A stretch of 37,124 bases of DNA from Microbacterium testaceum. Lineage in GTDB: Bacteria; Actinomycetota; Actinomycetes; Actinomycetales; Microbacteriaceae. Position 1 is the stretch's first letter. The number at the start of each line of letters is the position of its first letter. The notes under the pieces are model-generated. The model did no database searches and was not told the DNA's origin. It saw only the letters and a program-made list of their open reading frames with translations. Location of the stretch: contig NZ_LDRT01000056.1 of assembly GCF_001476655.1 (NCBI RefSeq), forward strand, positions 1 to 37,124. The letters run 5' to 3'. Positions 24,229 to 31,664 of this stretch are shown piece after piece. A program made the position numbers and the translations under genes.

Positions 24229-25920
24229 TCAGGACATGAGGCGCTCGCGCACCTCCCGACGGAGAACCTTGCCGATCAGCGAGCGGGGGAGATCGTCGAC
24301 GACGATCACCCGGCGCGGGACCTTGTAGGCCGCGAGTCGCGTCTTGCAGAAGTCGCGAACCGCATCCGCGGGGAGGTCGACGCCGTCGCGCACGACGATG
24401 GCCGCCGCAACGTCTTCGCCCCCGCGGGGCTTCGGCAGTGCGACGACCGCAGCCGCCTCGATGTCGGGATGACCGACGAGCACGTCTTCGACCTCGCTGG
24501 GCGACACGTTGAAGCCGCCCGTGATGATGATCTCCTTCAACCGATCGACGATCGTCACGAAGCCGTCGGGGGAGACCGAAGCGATGTCGCCCGTGCGCAG
24601 CCACCCGCCGTCGAGCAGGGTCTCGGCGGTGTCGGCGGGACGGTTCCAGTAGCCCTGGAACACCTGCGGACCCCGCAGCAGCAACTCGCCCGTCTCGCCG
24701 AGCGCGACGTCGTTCTCGGGGTCAGCCGGGTCGACGACACGGATCTCGGTGCTGGGGAAGGGGACGCCGACCGTACCCGGACGGCGCGACGGCCCGATCG
24801 GGTTTCCGAGGGCGACGGGCGAGGACTCGGTCATGCCGTAGCCCTCGACCAGCAGGCCGCCGGTCGCCGCCTCCCAGCGATCGACCGTCGCGACGGGGAG
24901 ACTCATCGCCCCCGAGATCGCGAACCGCACGGTCGAGAGGTCGATCGTGCCGCGGGCCGCGGCGCGGGCGAGCTGGTCGTAGATGGGCGGAACGGCCGGC
25001 AGGAAGGTCGGCGGGCTCTTCGGAATCGCGGATGCCACGAGCTCGAGGTCGTACTTCGGGAAGAGTACGAGCTTGGCCCCGATGCTCATCGCGAAGGTCA
25101 GGCACAGGGTCAGCCCGTACGCGTGGAACAGGGGGAGGACGCCGTAGAACGTCTCTTCCCCGTCGCGGAGCCCGGGAACCCAGGCGCGCCCTTGCATCGC
25201 GTTCGCGCGGAGGTTGGCGTGGGTCAGCACGGCGCCCTTCGGGCTCCCCGTCGTGCCGCTCGTGTACTGCAGCAACGCAATGTCGTCGAGGCGCGGTCCC
25301 CGGTGCTTTCGCGAGAGCGTGCCGTGCGTGAGGAGCGTCTCCCAGGGGCGCGCCCGCTTCGATGTCGGTGTCGCGGTCAGCTGCGCGCGCGCCTCTCGGG
25401 CCTTGCGGACCGGAAGCCGGAGCGCCAAGCGCTTCGCACGCGGCATGGCCCTCGTGATGTCGACGCTGATGACGTGTTCGAGCGCCAGGTCGGCGGGGAA
25501 CTCGGCGACGACATCGGCGATCTTGTCCCACACGATGGCGAAGCGTGCGCCGTGGTCCTCGAACTGGTGACGCAGTTCGCGCGGCGTGTAGATCGGGTTG
25601 TGTTCGATGACGATGGCCCCGAGCCGCAGCGCGGCGTAGAACGCCGCCACGTGCTGCGGACAGTTCGGCAGCACCAGAGCGACGCGATCACCGGCGCGGA
25701 CGCCGAGCCTGCGCAGACCCTCCGCCGCGCGGTCGATCAGGCGCCCGAGTTCGCGATACGTCGTCGTGGCGCCGAAGAACTCGAGCGCCGGCCCTTTCCC
25801 GTACCGCGACACGCTCGCGGCCATCATCTCGGGCAGCGTCTGCGTCGGTGCGTCGATCTCGTGCGGCACCCCGTCGGCGTAGGAGCTCAGCCAGGGACGC
25901 GAAGAGTAAGGCAGGGGCAT
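24229..25920 (-). CDS. long-chain acyl-CoA ligase (AMP-forming)
   Basis: 563 residues from ATG at 25920, chosen because GGAAGG lies nine bases upstream; in-frame ATGs slightly upstream give MDA or MSEGDGRMDA extensions. It activates a carboxylic acid as acyl-AMP and transfers it to CoA. Adenylation motifs in order: LLQYTSGTTGSPKGAVLTH (A3), EGYGMTESSP (A5), GELLLRGPQVFQGYWNRP, GWLRTGDIA (A7), VDRLKEIIITGGFNVSP (A8) and a C-terminal SLIGKVLRRE with the catalytic Lys (A10). It resembles FadD-type fatty-acid ligases; the exact substrate cannot be read. It is divergent from the GNAT gene. Confidence 0.92.
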   Translation of the reverse strand: MPLPYSSRPWLSSYADGVPHEIDAPTQTLPEMMAASVSRYGKGPALEFFGATTTYRELGRLIDRAAEGLRRLGVRAGDRVALVLPNCPQHVAAFYAALRLGAIVIEHNPIYTPRELRHQFEDHGARFAIVWDKIADVVAEFPADLALEHVISVDITRAMPRAKRLALRLPVRKAREARAQLTATPTSKRARPWETLLTHGTLSRKHRGPRLDDIALLQYTSGTTGSPKGAVLTHANLRANAMQGRAWVPGLRDGEETFYGVLPLFHAYGLTLCLTFAMSIGAKLVLFPKYDLELVASAIPKSPPTFLPAVPPIYDQLARAAARGTIDLSTVRFAISGAMSLPVATVDRWEAATGGLLVEGYGMTESSPVALGNPIGPSRRPGTVGVPFPSTEIRVVDPADPENDVALGETGELLLRGPQVFQGYWNRPADTAETLLDGGWLRTGDIASVSPDGFVTIVDRLKEIIITGGFNVSPSEVEDVLVGHPDIEAAAVVALPKPRGGEDVAAAIVVRDGVDLPADAVRDFCKTRLAAYKVPRRVIVVDDLPRSLIGKVLRREVRERLMS

Positions 25921-26064
25921 GGCATCCATCCTTCCGTCCCCCTCCGACATCACGGCGGCACGGCACCTGTGGGGATGCCGGGAGCCGGGGATCTGAGCGC
26001 AGCGACCCGAAGACGGAGGGACGAGGTACCGGGCTTCGGGGAGGGCACGTGCTTCGATGGATCC

Positions 26065-26907
26065 ATGCACTTCCGATCGCTGACCGAGGATGACCTGCAC
26101 TCGTCCCCACCGTGGTGGCACGACCGTAGCCTCGCAGCGGACCTCTGGCGCGATAGCGAGACGAGGTCGGCTGTGGCGATCGACGGCGGCGAGATCGTCG
26201 CGGCGGGAGCGATCTGGCTGTCCCGCGTCCACGACGCGCGTTTCTGGTTCGATATCGTCGTGCATCCCGAGATGCGGCGGCGGGGGATCGGGACGGCGAT
26301 GCTCCGTCATCTGGCGACCCTGCGGTCACGCGATGTCCCATTCGCCGCACGCGGCTACGTCGACGAAGAGAAGATGCTGTTCGCGGACGCGCGGGGAGCC
26401 GTCACCACTCAGATCGTTCCGCCCGCGCGGGTCGATCTGTCGACACGCACGTCCTTGCGGTCGCACGCGCACGTGCAGCCTCTCGCGGGTATCGAGAAAG
26501 ACCGGGTCGAAGCCGCGCATGCGGCGATGTATCGCTGGACGCACGAGACCTGGAGCCCGGTCCGCGCCGGTTTCGAGGCCGCTCTCAACGAAGATCTGTG
26601 GGCTGTTCTGGACGTGGATGCCTCTGCCGCCGCCGTGGATGACCAGGGCCGCATATCGGCGCTCGCCCTCACGTATCGGGACACCGATCCGCCTCTCATC
26701 GTCGCCGAGACGACGAGGCGCGACCAGGCCGACGGGGAGCACCTCGTCGAGGGCTGCATCCGTCGCGCCATGGCGATCCTCGCCCATCGTGGTCTGACGA
26801 CGGTCGACTTCGACGGACACGTCAGCGACCCGCACTTCCTGCCCGCCCTGTCTCGCCTCCAGCCGACCGGGCGATGGTTCCGACTGGTCGAGATCCCGAC
26901 ACCGTGA
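26065..26907 (+). CDS. GNAT-family acetyltransferase, two-domain
   Basis: 280 residues from ATG at 26065; the open frame extends far upstream but only antisense to the ligase gene. The N-terminal half has the acetyl-CoA-binding motif A as FDIVVHPEMRRRGIGTAMLRHL (R-R-x-G-x-G pattern, residues about 68-90). The C-terminal half (VEAAHAAMYRWTHETWSP..., ...VDFDGHVSDPHFLPALSRL) looks like a second, degenerate GNAT fold. Acetyl transfer from acetyl-CoA is expected; the acceptor is unknown. No strong ribosome-binding site is seen. Confidence 0.8.
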   Translation: MHFRSLTEDDLHSSPPWWHDRSLAADLWRDSETRSAVAIDGGEIVAAGAIWLSRVHDARFWFDIVVHPEMRRRGIGTAMLRHLATLRSRDVPFAARGYVDEEKMLFADARGAVTTQIVPPARVDLSTRTSLRSHAHVQPLAGIEKDRVEAAHAAMYRWTHETWSPVRAGFEAALNEDLWAVLDVDASAAAVDDQGRISALALTYRDTDPPLIVAETTRRDQADGEHLVEGCIRRAMAILAHRGLTTVDFDGHVSDPHFLPALSRLQPTGRWFRLVEIPTP

Positions 26908-26941
26908 TCGCAGGCACCTCGCGGCGACGCCGCAACGGGCC

Positions 26942-26947
26942 TAACCT
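26942..26947 (+). promoter_or_regulatory. -10 box, probable leaderless start
   Basis: TAACCT lies exactly 6 bases before the ATG at 26954, with no Shine-Dalgarno sequence, as for the DUF1345 gene. Confidence 0.45.
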
Positions 26948-26953
26948 GACGCC

Positions 26954-27265
26954 ATGTGCCGCAACATCGTCCCGCTCCACAACTTCGCACCTCCGGCGAC
27001 GGATGCCGAGTGCCATGACGCTGCTCTGCAGTTCGTCCGCAAGATCGTGGGGACGACGAAACCCTCACGGGCCAACCAGGAGGTCTTCGACCGCGCGGTG
27101 GCCGAGATCTCGGCATCCGTCCGTCATCTCCTCGACGACCTGGTGACGAACGCCCCGCCGAAGGTCCGCGAAGAAGAGGCGGCGAAACGGCAAGCGCGCT
27201 CGGCCGAGCGATACGAGGCGATCCGCGTCTTCCAGGAGCGGAGGCGTGCGGAGCGCGCGGGCTGA
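26954..27265 (+). CDS. DUF2277 family protein
   Basis: 103 residues. The N-terminus MCRNIVPLHNFAPPATD and the segments ALQFVRKIVGTTKPSRANQE and AVAEI...RHLLDDLVTNAPPK are diagnostic of DUF2277, a short cytosolic family of unknown function widespread in actinobacteria. The C-terminal tail (KVREEEAAKRQARSAERYEAIRVFQ...) is charged and helical. That tail is encoded a second time at 28427-28525 as part of the tandem duplication that begins inside this gene at 27170. Confidence 0.9.
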   Translation: MCRNIVPLHNFAPPATDAECHDAALQFVRKIVGTTKPSRANQEVFDRAVAEISASVRHLLDDLVTNAPPKVREEEAAKRQARSAERYEAIRVFQERRRAERAG

Positions 27266-27271
27266 GCCCGC
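27257..27271. terminator. stop-codon hairpin at DUF2277 end
   Basis: GCGGGC-TGA-GCCCGC puts the DUF2277 stop codon in the loop of a 6-bp stem, 7 bases before the stop of the convergent lipoprotein gene. A small terminator is possible. Confidence 0.3.
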
Positions 27272-27277
27272 CGCGTG

Positions 27278-27928
27278 TCAGCCCTCGGTGTGTCGCTCGA
27301 ACAGGGGAGTGGCGTCGGGGCTCTCCAGATCCGGGATACCGGTGTCTTCGGGCACCGCCTGCAGCGGGCCGCGCAGCTGCTCCAGCAGGGCCGCGGCATC
27401 GCCAGGCTCGCAGGTCGAGGTCGCACGAAGTTCGAGCACATCGACCGTGCCGTCCGCCGCGCTGCCCGAGATGAAGTCGACGTCGAGCCGAGACACCTTT
27501 GCCTCGGGCTTGCCCGCCACGATCACGATGTTGTCGATGCCCTCTCCGTAGGTGGGCGACGGAGCGACCTGCCATCCGCTTTCCGTCATCCACGCTCGGA
27601 GATCCGCCATGCGCTGCGGGCCCTCACCGTTGAAGGAGAAACCCTCGGGCAGATTCCGGCGCAGGAAGAACTCGTACCCCTCGTCGCATCGTTCCGGCAC
27701 ATCGCCGTACTCGGCGACGCGCCACTCCCCGGTGAAGATCTGCTTCTGCACCTCGGCGACGGTCTCTTTGAAGGCGAGATTCTGCTCTTTGGCAGCGGCG
27801 AAGCTGATCTCCTCGGAAGGGGTGGCCTGAGGGGACATTTGCGGACCTCCACATCCTGTCAAGACGACCGCGGCGATCACCGCGCCAAGGAGGACAAGGG
27901 GCCCTCGTCTGCTGCCGCGATTCGTCAT
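27278..27928 (-). CDS. lipoprotein, copy 1 of duplicated module (candidate immunity)
   Basis: 216 residues from ATG at 27928, overlapping the stop of the hydrolase fragment by one base (TGATG). The signal peptide ends in VVLTGCGG (lipobox LTGC), so it is lipid-anchored outside the membrane. Conserved with copy 2: GPQM, QKQIFTGEWRVAEYGD, CDEGYEFFLRRNLPEGFSF, MADLRAW, ELRATSTCEPGDAAALLEQL, VPEDTGIPDLESPDATPLFER. I do not recognise the family. Placement directly after a hydrolase (toxin-like) gene and its duplication suggest an immunity or partner lipoprotein. This copy follows a truncated hydrolase. Confidence 0.8.
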   Translation of the reverse strand: MTNRGSRRGPLVLLGAVIAAVVLTGCGGPQMSPQATPSEEISFAAAKEQNLAFKETVAEVQKQIFTGEWRVAEYGDVPERCDEGYEFFLRRNLPEGFSFNGEGPQRMADLRAWMTESGWQVAPSPTYGEGIDNIVIVAGKPEAKVSRLDVDFISGSAADGTVDVLELRATSTCEPGDAAALLEQLRGPLQAVPEDTGIPDLESPDATPLFERHTEG

Positions 27929-28425
27929 CAATTCGCTCCTGCCGTTTCCAGCGCCTCGCGCAATCCCACCACGAAATGCTTGAAAGACTCAGCGGAAGGA
28001 TCCAGATAGCCGGTCTGCTCCCTCGATTCGTAGCGAGGAATCATGGCACCGCCCGGCCCGACACTCCACCCGACGATCACGTCCTTGGTGCTGTTGTGCG
28101 CGTCGTGGCTGTCGGTCGATTCCCCGTACTCGCCGCGAGGGGAGCCGTACCCGGGCACGACCCCGCCGTTGGACCCGAAGCGCTCGACGCCCGGGATATC
28201 GCGCGGGTCGACCGCGTGCGCGCTGCCCAACCAGTCCTTGCGTCCCCACTCCGCGATGTTGTCGTCGTCCGCGTGGGTCGAGAACAACTCGGTCTGCCCG
28301 GAGCGGATCTGCGCGGCGAGCTCATCGCCCGTCTGCGGGGTCACCCCCGCCGAGCCGAAGAACCACACGTGCGAGACCAGTCCGGGGTTGTCGGACAAGG
28401 CCTGACCGGTCATGGTCGTGCCGAG
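27928..28425 (-). pseudogene. orphan C-terminal fragment of DUF1023-type hydrolase
   Basis: Encodes about 165 residues matching the C-terminus of the full hydrolase at 29176-31140 (TMTGQALSDNPGLV..., WFFGSAGVTPQTGDE..., STDSHDAHNS..., YLDPSAESFKHFVVGL). The first in-frame ATG is at 28413 and has no ribosome-binding site. The fragment starts immediately after the codon for the nucleophile serine of the parent gene. The N-terminal secretion-type domain is absent. The frame has stayed open with no stop, so it may be a recombination reservoir or a silent orphan tail rather than simple decay. Confidence 0.75.
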
Positions 28426-28426
28426 A

Positions 28427-28525
28427 GAAGAAGAGGCGGCGAAACGGCAAGCGCGCTCGACCGAGCGATATGACGCGATCCGCGTCTTTCAGGAGCGGAG
28501 GCGAGCGGCCCGATCAGCCTCCTGA
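28427..28525 (+). pseudogene. duplicated tail of DUF2277 gene
   Basis: Thirty-two codons plus stop equivalent to the end of the DUF2277 gene (EEEAAKRQARSTERYDAIRVFQ...). It lacks the N-terminal two thirds and any start signal. It is a passenger of the tandem duplication. Confidence 0.85.
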
Positions 28526-28531
28526 GCGCGT

Positions 28532-29179
28532 TCAGCCTGTGAACCGCTCGAACAGGGGAGTGGCATCGGGGCTCTCCAGGTCCGGGATACCGGTGTCTTC
28601 CGGAACCGCGCGGAGCGGGCCGTGCAGCTGTTCGAGGAGCGCCGCGGCATCGCCGGGCTCGCAGGTAGAGGTGGCCCTGAGCTCGAGCACGTCGACGGTC
28701 CCCTCCGCGGCCACCCCGGGAAGCAGATCGATATCGAGCCGCGCCACCTTCGCATCCGGCTTCGAGCCGACGATCACGACGTTGTCGATGCCCGGCCCGT
28801 AAGACGGACCGGGCTCCACGCGCCAGCCGTTTTCGCCCATCCACGCGCGCAGTTCCTCCAAGCGCTGCGGGCCCTGCTCCGCGAAGGAGAATCCCTCGGG
28901 CAGCTTCCGGCGGAGGAAGAATTCGTACCCGTCGTCGCACGACTCGGGGATGTCTCCGTACTCTTCGACGCGCCACTCCCCGGCAAACAGCTGCTTCTGC
29001 ACGTCGGCCACGGCGGCCTTGAACTCAGCGTTCGCCGCTTTCGCTTCGTCGAAGCTCTGCTCGCTCGTCGGCGTCTCCACGGGTGTCATCTGCGGACCTC
29101 CACATCCGGTCAAAAGGGTCGCGGTGACGATCGCGGCCGCGAAGACCGAGGGAAGCTTCACCCAGCGGCGTTCGATCAT
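28532..29179 (-). CDS. lipoprotein, copy 2 of duplicated module (candidate immunity)
   Basis: 215 residues from ATG at 29179, overlapping the hydrolase stop as ATGA, so translated with it. The signal peptide ends in TLLTGCGG (lipobox LTGC). It is clearly homologous to the lipoprotein at 27278-27928 along its whole length (GEWRVEEYGD, CDDGYEFFLRRKLPEGFSF, STCEPGDAAALLEQL, TGIPDLESPDATPLFER). It is the copy paired with the intact hydrolase. Known analogues of this layout include surface lipoprotein or exported immunity partners of type VII toxins; that role is inference here. Confidence 0.8.
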   Translation of the reverse strand: MIERRWVKLPSVFAAAIVTATLLTGCGGPQMTPVETPTSEQSFDEAKAANAEFKAAVADVQKQLFAGEWRVEEYGDIPESCDDGYEFFLRRKLPEGFSFAEQGPQRLEELRAWMGENGWRVEPGPSYGPGIDNVVIVGSKPDAKVARLDIDLLPGVAAEGTVDVLELRATSTCEPGDAAALLEQLHGPLRAVPEDTGIPDLESPDATPLFERFTG

Positions 29180-31140
29180 TCCGGAGCTCCCGTCGAATCC
29201 AGCGAGTCGCGCAAGCCGACCACGAAATGCTTGAACGATTCCGCCGACGGGTCGAGATACCCAAACCTCTCGGTGGGCTCGTAGAGCGGAACAGGAGAAC
29301 CATCCACACCGATGGTCCATCCGACGAGTTCGTCCTTCACACTCTTGTGGGCGTCGTGACTGTCCGTCGACTCTCCGTACTCCCCCTCGGGCGAGCCGTA
29401 GCCGGGGACCACACCCCCATTGGAACTGAATTCCTCGACACCGGGGATGTTGCGCGGGTCCTCGGCGTGCAGGCTCCCGAGCCAGTCCCTCCGTCCCCAC
29501 GCCGCGATGCTGTCATCGTCCGCGTGGGTCGCCGACAGCTGGGTCTGTCCCGACCGGATCTGTTCGGCGATCTCGTCGCCCGCCTGCGAGGTGACGCCGG
29601 CCGAGCCGAAGAACCACGCGTTCGAGACCAGGCCCGGGTTGTCGGCTAAGGCCTGTCCGGTCATGGTCGTGCCGAGCGAGTGTGCGCCGGCGTCGAGCTG
29701 CGCGTCAGGATTCACGGCGTGAAGACCACGCCACGTCTGCGAGAGTCGGGAGGCTCCGGCGTCCGGGCGGTCGATCCCTCCGACGCTGAGCACGCCACCC
29801 GAGTCCCAGTCCATCACCAGAACGACCGCCGTCGTCTGGTCCGATCCCGTACGCTCCAGTTCGTTCGTCAGGGCGGACTGCAGGTCGGCGCTCCCTCGCG
29901 CCCACTCGTCGAGTGAACCCAGATCGGTGCGGATGCCATGGGTGAGCGTGGTGATCTGATCGGCGTCGTCGACGTCGCCGAAAGCAATGTTCGCGCGGGG
30001 TGACCCCTCTGTGTCGAGGAAAAGACTGAGCAGCGTCGGACGGGAACCGTCGTCTCCCCGCTGCGCGATCACCGACCGGAGTTTCTCGAGTCGGGAGCGC
30101 GTCTCCTTGTCCAGGTCGTTGCGGGCGAGCGCTTGCGCGAGCCCGGACCGGTTGAACATCCCGCGCTGCGGAGCAGGGATGCCGTTGAGGTTTCCGACCA
30201 CGAGCGGAGCCAGCGCGAGCAGCTGCGCGAGGGGACCGGTGTTCCACTCGCCGTTCGGTGCCGACGTCGAGGTCGACGCCAGATCGGCGAAGAGGTCGCC
30301 CGCCCGATGCGGGTCGACGAAAGCGACCGCTTGAACGAAATCAGGGTGCGCCTCCATCCACCGCTTCACCGCGTCTTCGTCGGCGGTCGAGAGCCACTCG
30401 ATGCGACGCTCGGCTGAGCGTCCGAGTTCGTAGGTGAGCTGCTCCGCCAGGGTCCGGCTCGTGGATGCCGCAGCCGGGGCTCCCGGGTACGCGCTCTCGA
30501 CGAATCCCCAGAACGTCTGCGCGACGCGCAGCGGCTCGCCACCCGCAGCGTAGACCTCGGTACCGCCGGACACACCGCGCAAGCGCGACGCGAGCCGGTC
30601 CTCCGACTCCTCGATGTCTCGCCGGAGACGCTCGATATCGTCACGCAACGTGTCGAGTGCATCCTGGGCCATGCGCAGCGCCGTGACCGCCGACGACCGG
30701 CCGAGCGCTGCATCGGCGGCGACGTCAGGGGCAGTGCCGCTCGATCGCGTCGACCAGTAGGTCGTGTCCGCCATCGCCTTGGCTTCTTCGGCGGACGTGT
30801 AGTCCGCGACGACGGTGTCGATCCGCGATGCCAGCTCCTGGCGACGAGAGCGGAGATCGGGCAGTTCCGAGGATGCCGCCTCGTAGAGCGCATTCCGCGC
30901 GGCGACCAGCGATTCCGCGAAGCTCTGGGCGTCGTCGCGGGGCCGATCCAGCATGCGCGGCACCCCTTCGGCACCGGTCACGTGGAACACCTCGGAGTCG
31001 CTGAGGACGTTCCACCGATCATGAACCGTCGACATCGACGTCTGCGTGGCGTTCGCCACCGTGACGAGCCGCTCCGCGAGCCCCGAGACGACGGCGGGAT
31101 CGAGGACCTGAGGCAGGTCAGCGACACTCGGCGTGGTCAT
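29176..31140 (-). CDS. DUF1023-type alpha/beta hydrolase with WXG-like N-terminus
   Basis: 654 residues from ATG at 31140, overlapping the preceding small gene as ATGA. The N-terminal ~200 residues are helical and coiled (SELPDLRSRRQELASRIDTVVADY..., DTLRDDIERLRRDIEESEDRL), like type VII secreted LXG/WXG proteins; there is no signal peptide. From about residue 370 an alpha/beta hydrolase of the DUF1023 type follows: ADQITTLTHGIRTDLGS, VVLVMDWDSGG, and the nucleophile elbow GAHSLGTTMTG with Ser488. STDSHDAHKS near the C-terminus could hold the catalytic His. An esterase or lipase-like secreted effector is likely; the substrate is unknown. Lipoprotein genes follow it. Confidence 0.8.
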   Translation of the reverse strand: MTTPSVADLPQVLDPAVVSGLAERLVTVANATQTSMSTVHDRWNVLSDSEVFHVTGAEGVPRMLDRPRDDAQSFAESLVAARNALYEAASSELPDLRSRRQELASRIDTVVADYTSAEEAKAMADTTYWSTRSSGTAPDVAADAALGRSSAVTALRMAQDALDTLRDDIERLRRDIEESEDRLASRLRGVSGGTEVYAAGGEPLRVAQTFWGFVESAYPGAPAAASTSRTLAEQLTYELGRSAERRIEWLSTADEDAVKRWMEAHPDFVQAVAFVDPHRAGDLFADLASTSTSAPNGEWNTGPLAQLLALAPLVVGNLNGIPAPQRGMFNRSGLAQALARNDLDKETRSRLEKLRSVIAQRGDDGSRPTLLSLFLDTEGSPRANIAFGDVDDADQITTLTHGIRTDLGSLDEWARGSADLQSALTNELERTGSDQTTAVVLVMDWDSGGVLSVGGIDRPDAGASRLSQTWRGLHAVNPDAQLDAGAHSLGTTMTGQALADNPGLVSNAWFFGSAGVTSQAGDEIAEQIRSGQTQLSATHADDDSIAAWGRRDWLGSLHAEDPRNIPGVEEFSSNGGVVPGYGSPEGEYGESTDSHDAHKSVKDELVGWTIGVDGSPVPLYEPTERFGYLDPSAESFKHFVVGLRDSLDSTGAPE

Positions 31141-31505
31141 CCGTACACCCCCGAGGTGTAGGCGTCGAGAGAATCGATGCCCCAGTCGTCCAGCGCGCGG
31201 GACTCCGCTTCACCCGCCGTGACGGACATCTCGACGTCGCCGGCGACCACTGCGGTGGTCGCCTCGGTTACGGCCGTCGCGGAGGACGCGACGATGTGCG
31301 CGAGCTTCCCGGGAACCAGACGCCGCTCCTCCAGGAAGTCACCCCAGGCCGCGGACAGTGTGCGGCGGCCGTCCACCGAGAGCGAGCCGCCCTCGAGGGC
31401 AAGAGCATCGATGCCGGAGATGGCATCCGCGATCCCGGCACCGGCATCGTCCACGCTCGCCAGAACCCCGATCACGCGGTCCGGATCAACTCGATAGTCA
31501 CCCAC
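31137..31505 (-). CDS. WXG100/DUF6507-like small protein
   Basis: 122 residues from GTG at 31505, six bases after GAGAGGGG; ATGs further upstream (31532, 31520) are less well placed. The sequence GDYRVDPDRVIGVLASVDDAGAG... is helical with a central turn and resembles the small protein at 14918-15232 and DUF6507-type partners. It overlaps the hydrolase gene as ATGA. It probably acts as secretion partner or chaperone for the hydrolase. Confidence 0.65.
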   Translation of the reverse strand: MGDYRVDPDRVIGVLASVDDAGAGIADAISGIDALALEGGSLSVDGRRTLSAAWGDFLEERRLVPGKLAHIVASSATAVTEATTAVVAGDVEMSVTAGEAESRALDDWGIDSLDAYTSGVYG

Positions 31506-31610
31506 GATGGCCCCTCTCATCGATGACTCCATCCTGCCAAACCTCGACGAAAGCGTCGAAGACGTGCCGCGCGACACCCAGGAGGGTCACAGGAAGGTGA
31601 GGCACGAACG

Positions 31611-31650
31611 ACGACGCCCGCCCCCGCGAAACGGCGGGGACGGGCGTCGT
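31611..31650 (-). terminator. long hairpin terminator of glnA1
   Basis: ACGACGCCCG (31611-31620) pairs with CGGGCGTCGT (31641-31650). The arms continue as CCCCGC/GCGGGG around a small loop with one mismatch. It begins 15 bases past the glnA1 stop. Confidence 0.7.
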
Positions 31651-31664
31651 GGACGATCGGGCGA

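Larger units (their letters stand above)
27170..29676. repeat. 1.25-kb tandem duplication (two diverged units)
   Basis: Unit 1 spans 27170-28425 and unit 2 spans 28427-29676, with one extra base at 28426. Each holds the 3' tail of the DUF2277 gene, a lipoprotein gene and the C-terminal part of the DUF1023-type hydrolase gene. The intact flanking genes (DUF2277 at 26954, hydrolase at 31140) show which ends are original. The copies are clearly diverged at base level while keeping reading frames. Confidence 0.85.

Noticed and set aside
24193..26064. N-terminal extension of the GNAT gene
   Set aside because: This stretch is antisense to the acyl-CoA ligase, whose adenylation motifs are unmistakable.
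28410..28976. Minus-strand 188-codon open frame
   Set aside because: It is an Arg-rich out-of-frame shadow across lipoprotein copy 2 and the DUF2277 fragment.
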